Source of the DNA: Triplophysa rosa
Lineage: Eukaryota > Chordata > Actinopteri > Cypriniformes > Nemacheilidae
Direction of reading: 5' to 3'
Assembly: GCF_024868665.1 (NCBI RefSeq)
Contig: NC_079913.1
Location: 13,491,836-13,555,835, forward strand
Length of the DNA stretch: 64,000 nucleotides
Shown: piece by piece, positions 47,677-59,864 of the stretch
Position numbering within the stretch: the first letter of the stretch is position 1
Layout: every line of letters starts with the position of its first letter
Translations under genes and position numbers: made by a program
Notes under the pieces: model-generated
What the model saw: the letters and a program-made list of their open reading frames with translations, nothing else
Databases searched by the model: none
What the model was told of the DNA's origin: nothing

Positions 47677-48470
47677 GCCCTCAGGTATTTGTAGAAGGTC
47701 ATGCGTGTTCTGAGGTGTGATTGGAAATATTCATAAAGCAGTTTTTGTATGTGGTTTCAGATTTAAATATTGCAGATTTATATTATTTCAACACATCCTC
47801 ACTCCCGACACGTCACATATTTACGCTCGGTCAGCGCCCTTCGGCTTCACTTTTGAATGGCACAGGTTGATTATTTCCATAGCCTGCGGGAACAGCAAAA
47901 TAACAACTTCATTATTGGACATGCAAATAATTAGTTTCAATTAAATTACACAGAAACGCACCTTGGTTCACTTAACAGCAAAGGGAATTATCTTAATTTT
48001 TGACAAAAATGAGTAAAAGCTCACTGCAGGTTTCAAGAATGGTTCTTGGGTGTTTTAGTGTTGTAAAGGAACTGCTAATGTTTTAGTGGCTCACTTACCG
48101 GATCATTCCCTCCTTCAGTGTAAGTCTACTGTAATAGCAGACCTCTTGCTAACAAGCCACACAATTTAAGATGATAATTTAAAGAATCTAAAGTTGCATT
48201 TGATAACTTCACTCAAAAATATGAATCTTTTTGTTTTAATGCACACAAGGCACATGAGGACAATAATGATGTTAGCCTCTGCATGTTTTTAAGCATACAA
48301 AAAGCATTTTATTTTCTTTGTATTTATTTCCTTTTTCTTGTTTTTCACAAGATCACAGTTAGTTTTCTTTTCTAAATTTTAAATGTCACAAGAAAATTAA
48401 GTATATACAGTATCTGGAGAAAAACAAGAATTTGAGGGCTTTGATGGAGAGTGACTTGCTTATTTGCCAT

Positions 48471-49735
48471 TAGGGCTGCAACTAACGATTATTTTGATAA
48501 TTGATTAGCTGGGCAATTATTTTTTCGATTAATCGATTAATCGGATAAAAATGTAATTACATCTTTTGCTTTTAATAAGTAAATCAGATATGGGAAAAGT
48601 ATACAACACTGAACTCAGTAGCCTTCTCCCAAAATGTTGTGAATGTCTCCATAATTAATACACCTGGTGAGTTGATTCAGGTGTGTCATATTAGAAGCAA
48701 CTGACAATAGTCTCTCCCAAACGTGGGAGCGAGGGGAGGGTCGGCCAAGGAAATCATTTATTTGTGCCATGAAAAGTGAGATATTTGTCATTCAAATGTA
48801 GTGACATACAGTAAAAAGTAAACAGAAAAAGTAATACTTAAGTACACTTTTTGAGTATTTGTACTTAAGTACAGTTCTCAAGTAAATGTACTTCGTTACC
48901 CACCTCTGAACTAAACAAACCACTAAATCAGGGTATTTAGCCAATTATGTACTTTGCAAAGTGCAAACGCCACAAATTGGATTTTACTAATATAATCTTT
49001 AATTTTGTCATTTTAAACACCTCTCCCTTTTAAACTTGAAGAGATGCATGCAAAACACGTCTGACTTTAAAACTGCGCACCTCGCGCTGAACGGAGAGAC
49101 GCATGCACCGAGAGACACGTCTGACTTTAAAACAGCACAACTTGTGCCGCACGGAGAGACGCATCCACTGAGAGACACGTGTGACTTTAAAACTGCGTAC
49201 CTCGCGCTGCACGGAGAGACACGTCTGACTTTAAAACAGCACAACTTGTGCCGCACGGAGAGACGCATCCACGGAGAGACACGTGTGACTTTTAAACTGC
49301 GCATCTCGCGCAGCACGGAGAGACACGTATGACTTTTAAACTGCGCATCTCCGGCTGCACGGAGAGACAAGAGTGACTTTAAAACTGCGCACCTCGCGCA
49401 GCACGGAGAGAGACGTGTGACTTTTAAACTGCGCACCTCGCGCTGCACGAAGAGACGCATCCACGGAGAACCACATCTGACTTTAAAACTGCCCACCTCG
49501 CGCTGCACGAAGAGACGCATCCACGGAGAGACACGTCTGACTTTAAAACTGCCCACCTCGCGCTGCACGAAGAGACACATCTAAAACGGTAATTTTAAAA
49601 GGGAAGAAGATGCGCTTGATTTATAACTGCGCAGCTCGCAGGTGACGTCACAGACCAACTAATCCATAATGAAATTCGTTGACAACGAATTTCATTATCA
49701 AACGATTAATCACGATTAATCGCACACAGAATAAA
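48471..49735. mobile_element. hAT-like element (TAGGGCTGCAACTAACGATT) with minisatellite
   Basis: Left terminus TAGGGCTGCAACTAACGATT at 48471 with the usual CGATTAATCGATTAATCG subterminal. The right part (ACGAATTTCATTATCAAACG) is only partly matching, and the right terminus merges with the next element at about 49700. A decayed AAGTAC-rich MITE remnant lies at 48815-48900. Confidence 0.6.
49030..49590. repeat. Minisatellite, units of about 44-60 bp
   Basis: About ten repeats of ACGGAGAGACACGTCTGACT followed by TTAAAACTGCGCACCTCGCG, some with an added GAGACGCATCCACGG segment. The minus strand is open across most of it (VSPWMRLFVQREVGSFKVRR repeated), but this is a by-product of the repeat and I do not call a gene. 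Confidence 0.85.
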
Positions 49736-50722
49736 AGTTTGTGTTTACATAATATATGTCACATACACATATTAAAAAATATAAATATAATATATATATT
49801 ATAAAAATATTATATAATATAAATTATTGGTCAATATAAATAAATACATGTAAATATTTCCTAAATATGTATGGGTCAAAGACGAAAAAGGGTTTAAGCA
49901 TGAAAACAATAAGTGTTTAAATTGTTGTTATTCCATTCAAAAAAAGAAAAAAGACAAAGTTTTCTGTTCAATTTAATTCAATTTTTCTGAGCAAAAAAGT
50001 GAAAGTGACCTATTAGTCAGATATGGTGACCCATACCCGAAATGTGACGTCTGCATTTAACCCATCCAGAGAGTAGTGAACACACGCACAGCAAGTGGTG
50101 AACACACGTACACCCGGAGCAGTGGGCAGCTATCACTGCAGCGCCCGGGGAGCAAGTAGGGGTAAGGTGCCTTGTTCAAGGGCACCTCAGTCATTACCCG
50201 CTGGCCCTGGGAATCGAACCAGCAACCTTCTGGTCACGAGTCCGACTCTCTAACCATTAGGCCACAACTGCCGATAATATTTACAACAAAAATCTACTTA
50301 TGACACACTCAAATGCTAATTTTACATTTTGTTAAATTTGCCACTATCCTAGGTTTTGCCCATTTGTCAATAAGAATTTTTTACTCATTTAAAGCACAAT
50401 AAAATGTAATATGCTCCCTTATTCTATTATATATTTTAATATGTACAAGTCAGAACAAGCATGTTGTGTGAATTTGTACATAAATACTGTGTTACACTGA
50501 ATGACATTGTAACATTATTTCAACCAAATTTTGACACTTTATTCCCCAAAAACTTAGTTGAAACCATAAAGTTTACTTACATTAAATGTGCTTTCTATGG
50601 ACATAAAATCACTTTTGTAAATTTCTTTGTGTTCAATGTGTTTATAAATACAAAACATATATTGTGTAAACACAAACCTTTATTCTGGATGCGATTAATC
50701 GCGATTAATCATTTGACAGTCC
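49700..50722. mobile_element. hAT-like MITE with GATTAATC termini, split by a SINE
   Basis: Left part CGATTAATCACGATTAATCG and right end GCGATTAATCGCGATTAATC (50690-50710). AT-rich interior, no coding. Confidence 0.6.
49996..50273 (-). mobile_element. tRNA-derived SINE (HE1-type), nearly full length
   Basis: Minus strand: A box TGGCCTAATGGTTAGAG, B-box region GGTTCGATTCCCAGGGCC, body CCGGGCGCTGCAGTGATAGC, tail AGTCAGGTCACTTTCACTTT-like. The pol III promoter boxes look intact. Confidence 0.9.
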
Positions 50723-53259
50723 AGTAAACCTGTTATGTGCAATGTCACATTTTTGTTGTAAACCACATATTATTTAATGTTTCTTTTTTAGTTTTGGGGT
50801 AACATTGAACATGTTCTTGCAAGGTTTCATGAGATTCTCCCTTGTAGAATAAAAATTCGATTTTTGGTAAAACCTTTTAATAGGCCAAAACGTCTCGCTC
50901 TGAGAGCAGCTGAAGCAGTGGATTGCATGGACATTTGGTGCAGTGCAGTTGTGCAGCGCTAATCGCCCTCAGCACTATGACCTTACGAAACTCTTTTTCT
51001 TACATCATCAGCGTGGTGATGAATCAGGATTGAGACAGCAATGGTGCATATCTGGACATGCCCTTCCTGTAAAACCGCAAAAATAATTTTCTCCATGCAA
51101 TGTTTTAATGAAACCAGCCGGCTTTTAAACAAAAATGACCACAGCCCTCAAACAGTTTTGGCTATAATGTGTTGATTCATTGTCAATGCCTTTCTGTTTG
51201 GTTTGTCTAACATCATCTTTATTCTCTTGCCTGACAGCTAAATTTTGTTCCCCCAGAGAAGCCTGAATGTTCATAATCACCCAATAATCTGAAGTCTTGC
51301 TGCTGTTATCGGAAAAAATTGAGAAAACACAAATTTAATGAGCTGTGTGCATCCCGCATGACAGAAGGGTGAACCAGCGGCATCAATAGGACACCCACAC
51401 ATCCAGAGCTGTAACTTCATAATTTTGTGTGTGCCGATATTGCAAGTGGTTGGTCCCAGTGTGTGTTTATGTTGTGGTACTGTTTAGAGATTTTTCCATT
51501 GATTTTCCAAGTACAGTATATCATTGTGGATATGCATGCTTGTTGAGTAACTTGTTCAACCCAATTAATTGTATTCCTTTTTAAATAGCATGTTTAAATT
51601 TGCATTCAAAATCTTCAAATATTATTTTAGTGTTAGGCAGGGAAGAGCATTAGGACGAACGAAAAAACAAACATAAAGTGTTTATGGGTCAGCTAAGAGA
51701 ACAGACAGTTCTAAGAGAACAGTTACCAAACCATCCTTAGAAATCGTGTAAGTCATGACACAGTGGTGTAAAAGCACAAACTTTTCAGTTTGCTACTTAA
51801 ACTCCCTTCGGCTTTTGAATTCTTCAAATATTAATGTCCTCACTTTTTTTGTACTGTTTCGGTTATGGATGGAGGACCGTTGAAGCCTTGCTGCTGATGT
51901 AAAACCTTTCAAAAAGGCTTAGGACATTAATTCAGAATGAGTGTGTGTGTACGTATGTGTGTGTATGCTTGTAAATGGGAGATGGGGCTAAGACTTTTTT
52001 CAAAAGCTGATCCCCACAGGACTATCCAGATGCTATTCATCTCTATTTTTATCGATTAATCCACCTTATGGACTGGGTAACATGCTTAATGCATCACATT
52101 CTGTTCGACTGTGCAAATTCAGTTCGGAATATATGAGTCACTGCAGATGGTAGGCCTAGTTTAAAAATGCTTTCACACTTGAGCTTTTGGTGTGGGTTAG
52201 AGTTTGACGTCACAGTTTAGTTGGTTTCAAAGCTGTGTTATGGACTCTGGTTCAGTTCTGCTTGAAAACAAGGTCATGTGGATTGGTATGAAAGCAAACT
52301 CACTTAACTTGGAGACGTGAACTGCTATTGTTGATTATTTGTTTATGATAGAATAAAAAATGTTGTAAAAAGCACAATCACTAACAGTCAAAATGCCATT
52401 GTTTATATGAACTTTTTACACGGTCCCTTAACCACCATTTTCATAATATTTTTTATTATAAATAAATTATTAATTTATAAATTATAAATTAATATAAATT
52501 ATCACAAAATTTGCTTTTATATTTATGCATTTGGCAGACGCTTTGGATAAGTGACTTTCATTTTAGGTATACTTTTTATCATTAGTGTGTTCCCTGAGAT
52601 CAAACTCAGGGGGGTCTTTTTTGCACTCTCAAAATGGTTAACAAAACATTGCATTATCTATTCTGTTCACACAGCGAAGTAAACTAATTGCTGAGCAAGT
52701 AAAAAAAAGCATTTTGGAGAAGATTGACACAAGCCAGGCTGATATCAGAAGCTGTGAGCAGATTAAGCCACCAAACAAACTGCATTGACCTGCGAGAGAT
52801 TTATACGTTTGTTCCATGAGGAATTAGAGGCTTAACCTTGCAAGGTGGGGTGGAACGCTCTGATTAGAGATCAGATGTTATGCTCTGTCTGTGTGTTTTA
52901 TCTCTGTCTAATCTGGAATACTAATTCCTGCCTACGTACTGATGCATGTCTTTGTCATATCATATTTAGATCGCATCATAAAAAAGAACAAAAAGCATTA
53001 AAGCCCTTCATAAAGGACAAATAGGCAACATTTCGTTCATGACCTTTTAATTTTTTTGCACTGAATTCCTTACACATCAAATATCACAAAATACCTGTGA
53101 CTGAGCTTTAAATGGTCAGTTGTAATATTTAAAGGGATCATTCACCCAAAAATGATAATTCTGTCATCATTTACTCCCCCTCAGGTTGTTCCAAATCTGT
53201 ATAAATGACTTTGTTCTGTTGAACAGAAAGGAAGATATTTGGAAGAACATCAGTAACAT

Positions 53260-53500
53260 CGGGGCAGTCGTGGCCTAATGGTTAGAGGGCCGGCGGGTAA
53301 CGACTGAGGTGCCCTTGAGCAAGGCACCAACCCCTACCTGCTCCCCGGGCGCTGCAGTGATAGCTGCCCACTGCTCCGGGTGTACGTGTGTTCATCACTT
53401 GCTGTGCGTGTGTTCACTACTCTCTGGATGGGTTAAATGCAGAGGTCACATTTCGGGTATAGGTCACCATATGTGACTAATAGGTCACTTTCACTTTCAC
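53260..53500 (+). mobile_element. tRNA-derived SINE (HE1-type) lacking the B box
   Basis: Starts GGGGCAGTCGTGGCCTAATG with an intact A box, then jumps from GGTTAGAG to GGCCGGCGGGTAACG, losing about 45 bp with the B box. Body and tail (CTCTGGATGGGTTAAATGC, AGGTCACTTTCACTTTCAC) are complete. Confidence 0.88.
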
Positions 53501-53538
53501 TAACCAAACATATCTCATCCCCTATTACAGCCATAGAA

Positions 53539-53741
53539 CAGTGTAAAAAACAACTAGTAAGATTTACTTAATTTTTTTGTGTAAATTTGTGCAAAATTTG
53601 AAAAACAAATAAGTAAAATTTACTTAAAAAACAGTTTAAAAAACTTTCAAAAAATGTAAGTACAATTTACAAAAAAACTGTGCAAAACTTGCTCAAATTT
53701 ACACATAAATTAAGTAAATCCTATAGTTGTTTTTTACAGTG
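53539..53741. repeat. Small foldback MITE, 203 bp
   Basis: CAGTGTAAAAAACAACTA and TAGTTGTTTTTTACAGTG ends. Largely palindromic interior of AAGTAAATTTAC-type motifs. Confidence 0.7.
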
Positions 53742-54417
53742 TATGGAAAAATAAATACTATGGGAGTCAATGTGGATGAGATCTGTTTGGTTACTGACTT
53801 TCTTCCAAATATCTTCCTTTGTGTATAGCAGAACAAAGAAATGTATACAGATTTGTTCCAATCTTTTCAAATCCTTTGATGGTCAATGTATTAACATATT
53901 GGTTAGGTCACAGATGTAATTCATATCAGTTTGATGCATAATTTTTTGACTATAGTCTTAAAATTTGTTGGACCACTTTCATTATAAAATACTATTATGA
54001 TTCATTTTCTGCTCTTACTGTTAAACAAACATTTTTTTGTCCCGTTAAAAGTCTATTGACTTTTAAGTTACGTAACCATGGGTGACTGGAAAAGGCTGCT
54101 TTCCGCTTAACCTAGTCTGTATTTCTTCAAATATTTTTAGACCCCTGCCATCAACACGCACACACACAAACAAATGGTCTCACTCGCCAGGCTAAATCCT
54201 CTGTAAAATGGGGATTAAACAAACTCTTAGACAGATTTGGAGGAAGTTTGTACATGTGTATGTGTGGTTTTGAGTGAGTCCACCAAAGCTAGTATTAACC
54301 CTTCTAAATTATTATAGGAATTTCTACCTTATCTTCAGCTAGGAAATTCTTTCTCTCTAATGTGAATACCTTTTAGACAATCACTTAGCTAGCGTCTATA
54401 TTGACTATAATTTCAAT

Positions 54418-54761
54418 TAGGACTGTCACAATATCCAATTCTCACTACACAATTATTGTGGCCCAAAAATCACGATAACGCTATATAATCTCAATATTTA
54501 TCCAAATGTTTATAAAAAATAAATAAATGATGCCATCAGTGAAATTCATTTATTTAGTTATTTGGTCAATGAATCACCCTTAAAATAAAAATGTATGAAG
54601 GCAGAGAGAGAGAGTTTGTAACCATTGTAACGGTTATGGCGAAATTTTTAATGGGTGCTGAATATTTACAATATTACGATATGTGTAGAATTAACACCAT
54701 TTCGATAATTGCATTTTTTAATATCCCGTTTATTGTCAATACCGATATTGTGACACCCCTA
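54418..54761. mobile_element. hAT MITE, 344 bp
   Basis: Termini TAGGACTGTCACAATATC and GATATTGTGACACCCCTA with exact 8-bp duplication ATTTCAAT (54410-54417 and 54762-54769). Confidence 0.92.
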
Positions 54762-54975
54762 ATTTCAATCATATCTATTTGATATATCTACAATCATATA
54801 AAATATGAATTCATAATGTTTTACTATATTGGATTTTTTTGAGGCAGTTGTCAAATGCAGATGCACATGTATGATTAAATATACTCCAATAATGTAGTAG
54901 TTTTCTTTCCATTGTTTTATAAAAACAATCCACACGCTTGGTACAGTGATTTTAAAGTTTTGCATTTGGCAGACT

Positions 54976-55125
54976 GTAACGAGGAAGGCGGGACGAGAGC
55001 CGTGAGGGAACGGTGCGAGGCCGGTGATGCGAGTGATAATGAGTGTCAGCTGCGCGTTGCACTGGTCTCGCATCTCTCACGGAGGAGCAACGGAAGCATA
55101 AAAGGATGAGCAACAGGAGTGTAGG
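54976..55125 (+). mobile_element. Truncated LTR-like promoter fragment
   Basis: Starts TGTAACGAGGAAGGCGGG, is GC-rich with direct GAGCCGTGAGGGAACGGTG-type motifs, and has a TATA-like CATAAAAGGATG at 55097. It resembles the U3 of a fish LTR retrotransposon; no second end found. The next 300 bp (55126-55420, GGCCGTTTCTCAACC...) look like a DNA-element terminus and carry a short ATG frame with donor at 55385. Confidence 0.4.
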
Positions 55126-56683
55126 GCCGTTTCTCAACCTTGTTTGTAATACTTGAGTCCTTGTGGATTTGTGAAACGTCATCAGAAGCAGCCCAAGTAA
55201 TGTTCCAAATCAAAGTTCACATATAGCCAAGTACAGTTCAAATCCCTGGATGTGTTCTTGCTCCGCCTCTTTTATCGAGGTTGCATAGGGAGGTGACTTG
55301 TGCGGACTTGACACGGGCCATAACCCAGAATTCAGTTCGCTCCAACTGACGTTCCGTAATGGCGGAAGAGAGAACGCATTACTGTAAGTAATAAATTTGG
55401 AAATACTATTGTTATTATGTCACGAAATGTAGTTTTTGAGGCGAGAATATAGTTGTTTAGACTTCAAATCTGGCGTTGAATTATAAGGTTAGCCACTATT
55501 TGAAAATTTCTTCAGACGATTTCGGAGGTGGGAGATCCCGGGTAGTCAGCGCTTATGTACCTGCCGAGGCCAGCCCTACCTCGGCAAGTGCTCCTGAGAT
55601 ATACTGCTGCCAATAGCGTTGCTGTAGTGGTTCCATTTTGATTGATTAATTGATTCTTTTACTTATTTCACTTTACTTTTTTCTGTGTCAAATTTTTCCT
55701 CGTAACGTCCAACACTTTCCCACCACGGTCTTTCCCGCTTTTTTATTTGAATTGAAAACGAGAAGAGTCCGTTGTTTGATATTCAATTTTATTTCAAACG
55801 AAATTAATATAATCAGAGTAGGCAAATATTGCCTGAACCACATATTAATGTTTAATAGTTTTAAAATACAAAAGAGGCAGCTGTATAATATCGTATTACA
55901 CACGTTTTGCTAATTACATTTAATATGTACATTAAAAATAAAAAGATATACAATGACGCTGATTGAAGCATGAGCTGCTGAGCTGCGTTATCAAGTACAC
56001 TGCTGTTCCATTTGTAAAATAACTTAATAAAACTTCAGCTACACAAACTTGAGACTAATGTTGTGTTTACGAATTTTAAAATGATACAGTTCCTCCCCTT
56101 TTGTCAGAATGACGACTGTCATCTTTTTAAAAGCCTAGGGGCTGCCTAGACTAGAAGCTCCTTTGAAATGTAATTTTATTCCAAATCAGATTGCAGTGCT
56201 TTTGATTAATTTTAGCATGTTGTTCGTCTTTAAACAGATATATCCCATTGAAGTTTCCTGTTGATTCCTTTCAAGCACACCTTGGTTATCCACTGAGTTG
56301 AAAGATTTACTTTGGATTGTTGGATAATAGCCAGGTGTACTTTAGGGTCAATGATTTTAACACATGCTCAAGTTTAATTTACACAGCTGTTTATTCACTA
56401 AGCCCAATGACCAAATCTATATTTATGTTGAATAGATTCAAAAAGTCATTATCCATATCATAGCAGTTAGTCTTGCTACAGTAATATGCTCTGAGAGCTG
56501 TTGTTTGCACAACCTATTACTTACCCAGTTTAAAGTCACGCCTATTAATGAAAACACATTGTAAGGCTATTATTATAATAACAATTCATTATCACACCTT
56601 TCATGCCCATGTCCTTGTGTTGGCTTGACAAATTGTACTGCGTTGTGCGCTTTTCATTTCTATCTTTCTTTTGTTGGCTTGAA

Positions 56684-56968
56684 GGGATAGTTCACCCAAA
56701 AATAAAAATTCTATCATCATGAACGACCTTTTTTTGCAGAACACAAAAGAAGATATTTTGAAGAAAGTTGGTAACCGAACAGCACCGGCACCCACTAACT
56801 TCTATTGTATGGACACAAAACCAATGCAAGTGAATGGGTGCCAGTTTACAACCTTCTTCAAAATATCTTCTTTGGTGTTGCGGAAAAAAGAAAGTCATAC
56901 AGGTTTGAAATGACAAGAGGGTGAATAAATGATGGCAGATTTTTCATTTTTGAAAAAATTCACTTTAA
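56684..56968. repeat. Cyprinid-type MITE (GGGATAGTTCACCC family)
   Basis: GGGATAGTTCACCCAAAAAT at the left; hairpin halves AGAAGATATTTTGAAGAA and TTCTTCAAAATATCTTCT face each other around the centre. Confidence 0.85.
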
Positions 56969-57651
56969 CCAATACCAACCATGAAAGGGGGTTATGCCTG
57001 TGTACTGTAATTATGTGGAAGTGACTTCTGGTTAATCTGTAGTCATACTAATGGTACACATGGTTAATTTTGATAGTTTGATAAGTTTGACTGTAGTTTG
57101 ACTAAAGCTTGTAGCATTGCGAGTTACGATTTCAAAGCTTTCCCAACACTGGTTGTGCATTGATGTTTCCCATTTGAGACTTGTTTGATGTTTGAGCAGG
57201 TAGATGGTGGCAATCCCAAATGGCCTTCTACTGCGGTTCCTTGAGTTGGCATTTATTTCAGAAGTCTTGTACTCTAACACGGAGCAGTATGAATCACATG
57301 TAATAGCCAAGAAAAGTTAGGCAGTTGAAATAGAGGTTGAAGGAGAGAGCGAGATAATCTGTTTTAACAAATTGGATTTCTGCCCTCTACATGTCAGAAG
57401 TCTGCAGAGCTAAAATAACAACATAACTTTTATTAACTCAACCAAATGACATCTGGAGTAATACAGCTTTAACATTCTGCCAGGGTTTCTTTTTATCTGG
57501 TTTGATGGACTGGAGGTCCAGCACCATGGACGAGACTAAGAGGATAAGATGGTGTTTATGCCATTTTTGGATGGCATGGTGTTTTCTTTTCTTTTAAATC
57601 ATGTATTTTGGATTTAGTTATGATGTCACTTCCTATGGCCCGCCATATACA

Positions 57652-57652
57652 G

Positions 57653-57702
<50 letters not shown>
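57652..57702. repeat. (TA)n(TG)n microsatellite
   Basis: About 9 TA followed by about 16 TG dinucleotides. Confidence 0.95.
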
Positions 57703-57703
<1 letters not shown>

Positions 57704-58075
57704 CGAGGTGTGCCTTGGACAGTTTACACTTTATGTGGATTAATTGTCAAACTGACATTTCTCACAAAATCCAACCCAATAACTCAAAACCATTTCATAA
57801 CATCATATAAAAATCATGTTTAAACTTACCATTTTGAATGAAAACAGTTTTGAACAAATACGTAGTTGGTCAATGAATGATTTTCATTAAGGATTGCTTT
57901 TTTTAACAGGATTGTACAGTATATAGAGAATGTGAAGCTGACGTCACGCCCTATGTTGCATGTTGCGGTGGTGCCGCCATCTTGGGAGGATCATACTCCA
58001 CTGCTATTATTGTTTTGATATGTACCATTACTATATACAAAAAAGTATGAACATATTAGCCCGGTTCTGTCAACC

Positions 58076-58399
58076 TTGCACTGGTTACCTATAAAGCATC
58101 GCGTTAACTTTAAAATCTTGCTTATTACCTATAAAGCCTTACATGGTTTAGCTCCTCAGTACTTGAATGAACTCCTTTTGTATTACAGTCCTTCACGTGC
58201 ATTACGCTCTCAGGCGTCCTGTCAGTTGGTAATACCTAGAATTTCAAAATCAAGTGCAGGTGGTAGATCCTTTTCCTATCTAGCGCCTAAACTTTGGAAT
58301 AGTCTTCCCTGCACTGTCCGGGAGGCAGACACACTCTGTCAGTTTAAATCTAGACTAAAGACGCATCTTTTTAATCTTGCATACACTACTCTTCCATAA
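58076..58399 (+). pseudogene. L2 ORF2 C-terminal tail
   Basis: Intact frame for the last ~107 codons of ORF2 (HWLPIKHRVNFKILLITYKA, LHGLAPQYLNELL, APKLWNSLPCTVREADTLCQ, FKSRLKTHLFNLAYTTLP). It lacks RT catalytic and endonuclease domains, so it is a dead 5'-truncated insertion. Confidence 0.9.
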
Positions 58400-58564
58400 T
58401 ATAAATCTTCAGAGGGTTTAGGCTGCATTAGTTAGATCAACCGGAACCAAAAACACAACTGATGTACTTGTTGCATCAAAGAGTACAGAACAGTACTCTA
58501 CTCTCAGCCAGTCTTGTCTCATTGTTCCAAGGTTACCACAGCGAGCAGGATGCAGTTCATGGCC

Positions 58565-58574
58565 NNNNNNNNNN
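58565..58574. other. 10-N assembly gap
   Basis: Unresolved bases inside the L2 3' UTR. Confidence 0.95.
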
Positions 58575-59611
58575 TGACTGATGGTAGAAGGAGATGGGAA
58601 GTGGGACCTGAAGCGAGATGAGGCTGACAAGAATGACAGTCTTGAAGCTACCACTTTAAGAGTGACGCGATTAGCATGTATTACACAAATCTCTTACTAA
58701 TCATTTAGTTTTATGTATTAATCTTTAATATGTATTTATTTATTGTTGCAGCTCTTCTAAACCCTTTTTGCTTGTGGCAAAGTGTGGGTGCCCAGGCAGC
58801 TTTGCAGGGGACAGGTATCTCCTGCGTTGCTGGGTTCTCCTGAGGTTTGTTTCTCGATTGAGTTTTTGAGGTTCCTCGCCACGTTTGCATAACTTTTTGT
58901 ATCTGCCTGACACGGGGCTGCTTAAAGAATTTTACAAGTTTATTAGTTAATATTGGCATATAGAAATTTATAGTCTGTTTATTGACTGTGCTCTCTCTCC
59001 TTTTCCATGTGTCTCTCATGAGCGTGGTGGTGCTGTGTGTGTGTGTGCGTACTGGTCTGCTGAGTACTGTGTGTGTTGTGTTGGTGTTGTGCAGTGCGCA
59101 TCTCCGTGGTGGTGTGTGTTCTCTATGTCTATGTGTGTTAGTACGTGTGCATATTGTGTGTGTGGAGTGTTTTGTATGTGGGTATGTCTGTCTTCTGTGT
59201 TTTCAACCTTTTCTTGTTTTTGCAGGTACAACTTTAATTATTTTGCTTATAGTCAATATGTCTCATGTACAGCTGCTTTGTAACAATGAAAATTGTAAAA
59301 GCGCTATATAAATAAAGTTGAGTTGAGTTGAGTTGAGTATATGGAGAAATCGAAAGTGATAGAACCATGGGCTTTTCCTGACGACTCTGCGTAATGCTAT
59401 TGCAGTTTTTTAACACAGCAAGACCAACCTAACATAGTTATATTTCCTAATCAAACAAGAAAAACAAAACATTGCATTGAACGCACTAGCAGCCATCCTC
59501 CCATGATGGCGCATCATTCAATGCGGCGTGACGTCGACTAACAAGGTCTAGTGACCCCTGGAGTTTATACATAGCATGACCATTTCTCTCTCTTGTTTTT
59601 TATTCTCACAG

Positions 59612-59689
59612 GAACCAGACGGTTCTGCACCAGTTCTGCTGTCCTGCTCCGGATGCCCCTGAGTCTGACTCTCAGGCCTGTGTCCCTAG
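59612..59689 (+). CDS. iqsec3: IQSEC3 coding exon 2 (78 bp)
   Basis: A strong acceptor (CTCTCTCTTGTTTTTTATTC then TCACAG) precedes G AAC CAG ACG, which completes the Glu codon begun by exon 1 (GA). The frame reads NQTVLHQFCCPAPDAPESDS then QACVP, matching the conserved IQSEC3 segment that follows the first exon (E-N-x-T-V-L-H-Q-F-C-C-P-A). It ends AG|GTAGGA (donor 59690) in phase 2, the same phase as its start, so the exon could be skipped without a frame change. At 78 bp it is easily missed by gene finders. It lies 25.4 kb from exon 1, with transposon ends only 77 bp upstream of the acceptor side. Confidence 0.88.
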
Positions 59690-59864
59690 GTAGGAGAGAG
59701 TGCTTGGTGCATTCTAACCAAATACTCCATTGCCACAGTAAAAAACTGCTCTTCTGGTTACTGATGGTGCTAGGCAACACAACTGCCCTATAGTTACACC
59801 TGTCTTGTAGTGGTTATGAGTCTTTTCATGCTTTATCTCCATCCCACTGGGATATCACCTAGAC

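Larger units (their letters stand above)
53132..53850. repeat. Cyprinid-type MITE (GGGATAGTTCACCC family), twice interrupted
   Basis: Left part 53132-53259 and right part 53500-53538 plus 53742-53850 align with 30506-30770. It is broken by a SINE and by a small foldback element. Confidence 0.8.
58050..59338 (+). mobile_element. L2-clade LINE, 3' end, plus strand
   Basis: 5'-truncated copy: ORF2 C-terminus at 58076-58399, then a 3' UTR ending GCGCTATATAAATAAAGTTG and a (TTGAG)n tail at 59316-59338. A 10-N gap lies at 58565-58574. Confidence 0.9.
57940..59535. mobile_element. Element with GACGTCACGCC inverted ends, split by an L2
   Basis: 57940 GACGTCACGCCCTATG and its inverted partner ending GGCGTGACGTC at 59535, each also carrying ATCnTGGGAGGAT about 40 bp inward. 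The L2 copy at 58050-59338 occupies most of it. No target duplication identified. Confidence 0.55.
34225..59611 (+). other. iqsec3: iqsec3 intron 1, about 25.4 kb
   Basis: Runs from donor GTGAGT to acceptor TTTTTATTCTCACAG. Insertions listed separately occupy much of 39.9-50.7 and 53.1-59.5 kb. Between them, 34.2-36.1, 36.9-39.9, 45.3-46.9, 47.7-48.4, 50.7-53.1, 55.6-56.6 and 57.0-57.6 kb show no gene or defined repeat. 36180-36860 is an unusually GC-rich, repeat-like block with an (ACAAG)n patch at 36585, possibly an old LTR. Confidence 0.85.

Noticed and set aside
49008..49580. 190-codon minus-strand frame
   Set aside because: Repetition of a minisatellite unit without recognisable domain, start context or neighbours.
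57601..57823. Hydrophobic VCVCVC-containing frames
   Set aside because: Translation of the (TG)n microsatellite.
59593..59793. 66-codon frame starting MFFILTGTRRFC
   Set aside because: Wrong frame over iqsec3 exon 2. The real reading is the phase-2 frame NQTVLHQFCCPA between the splice sites.
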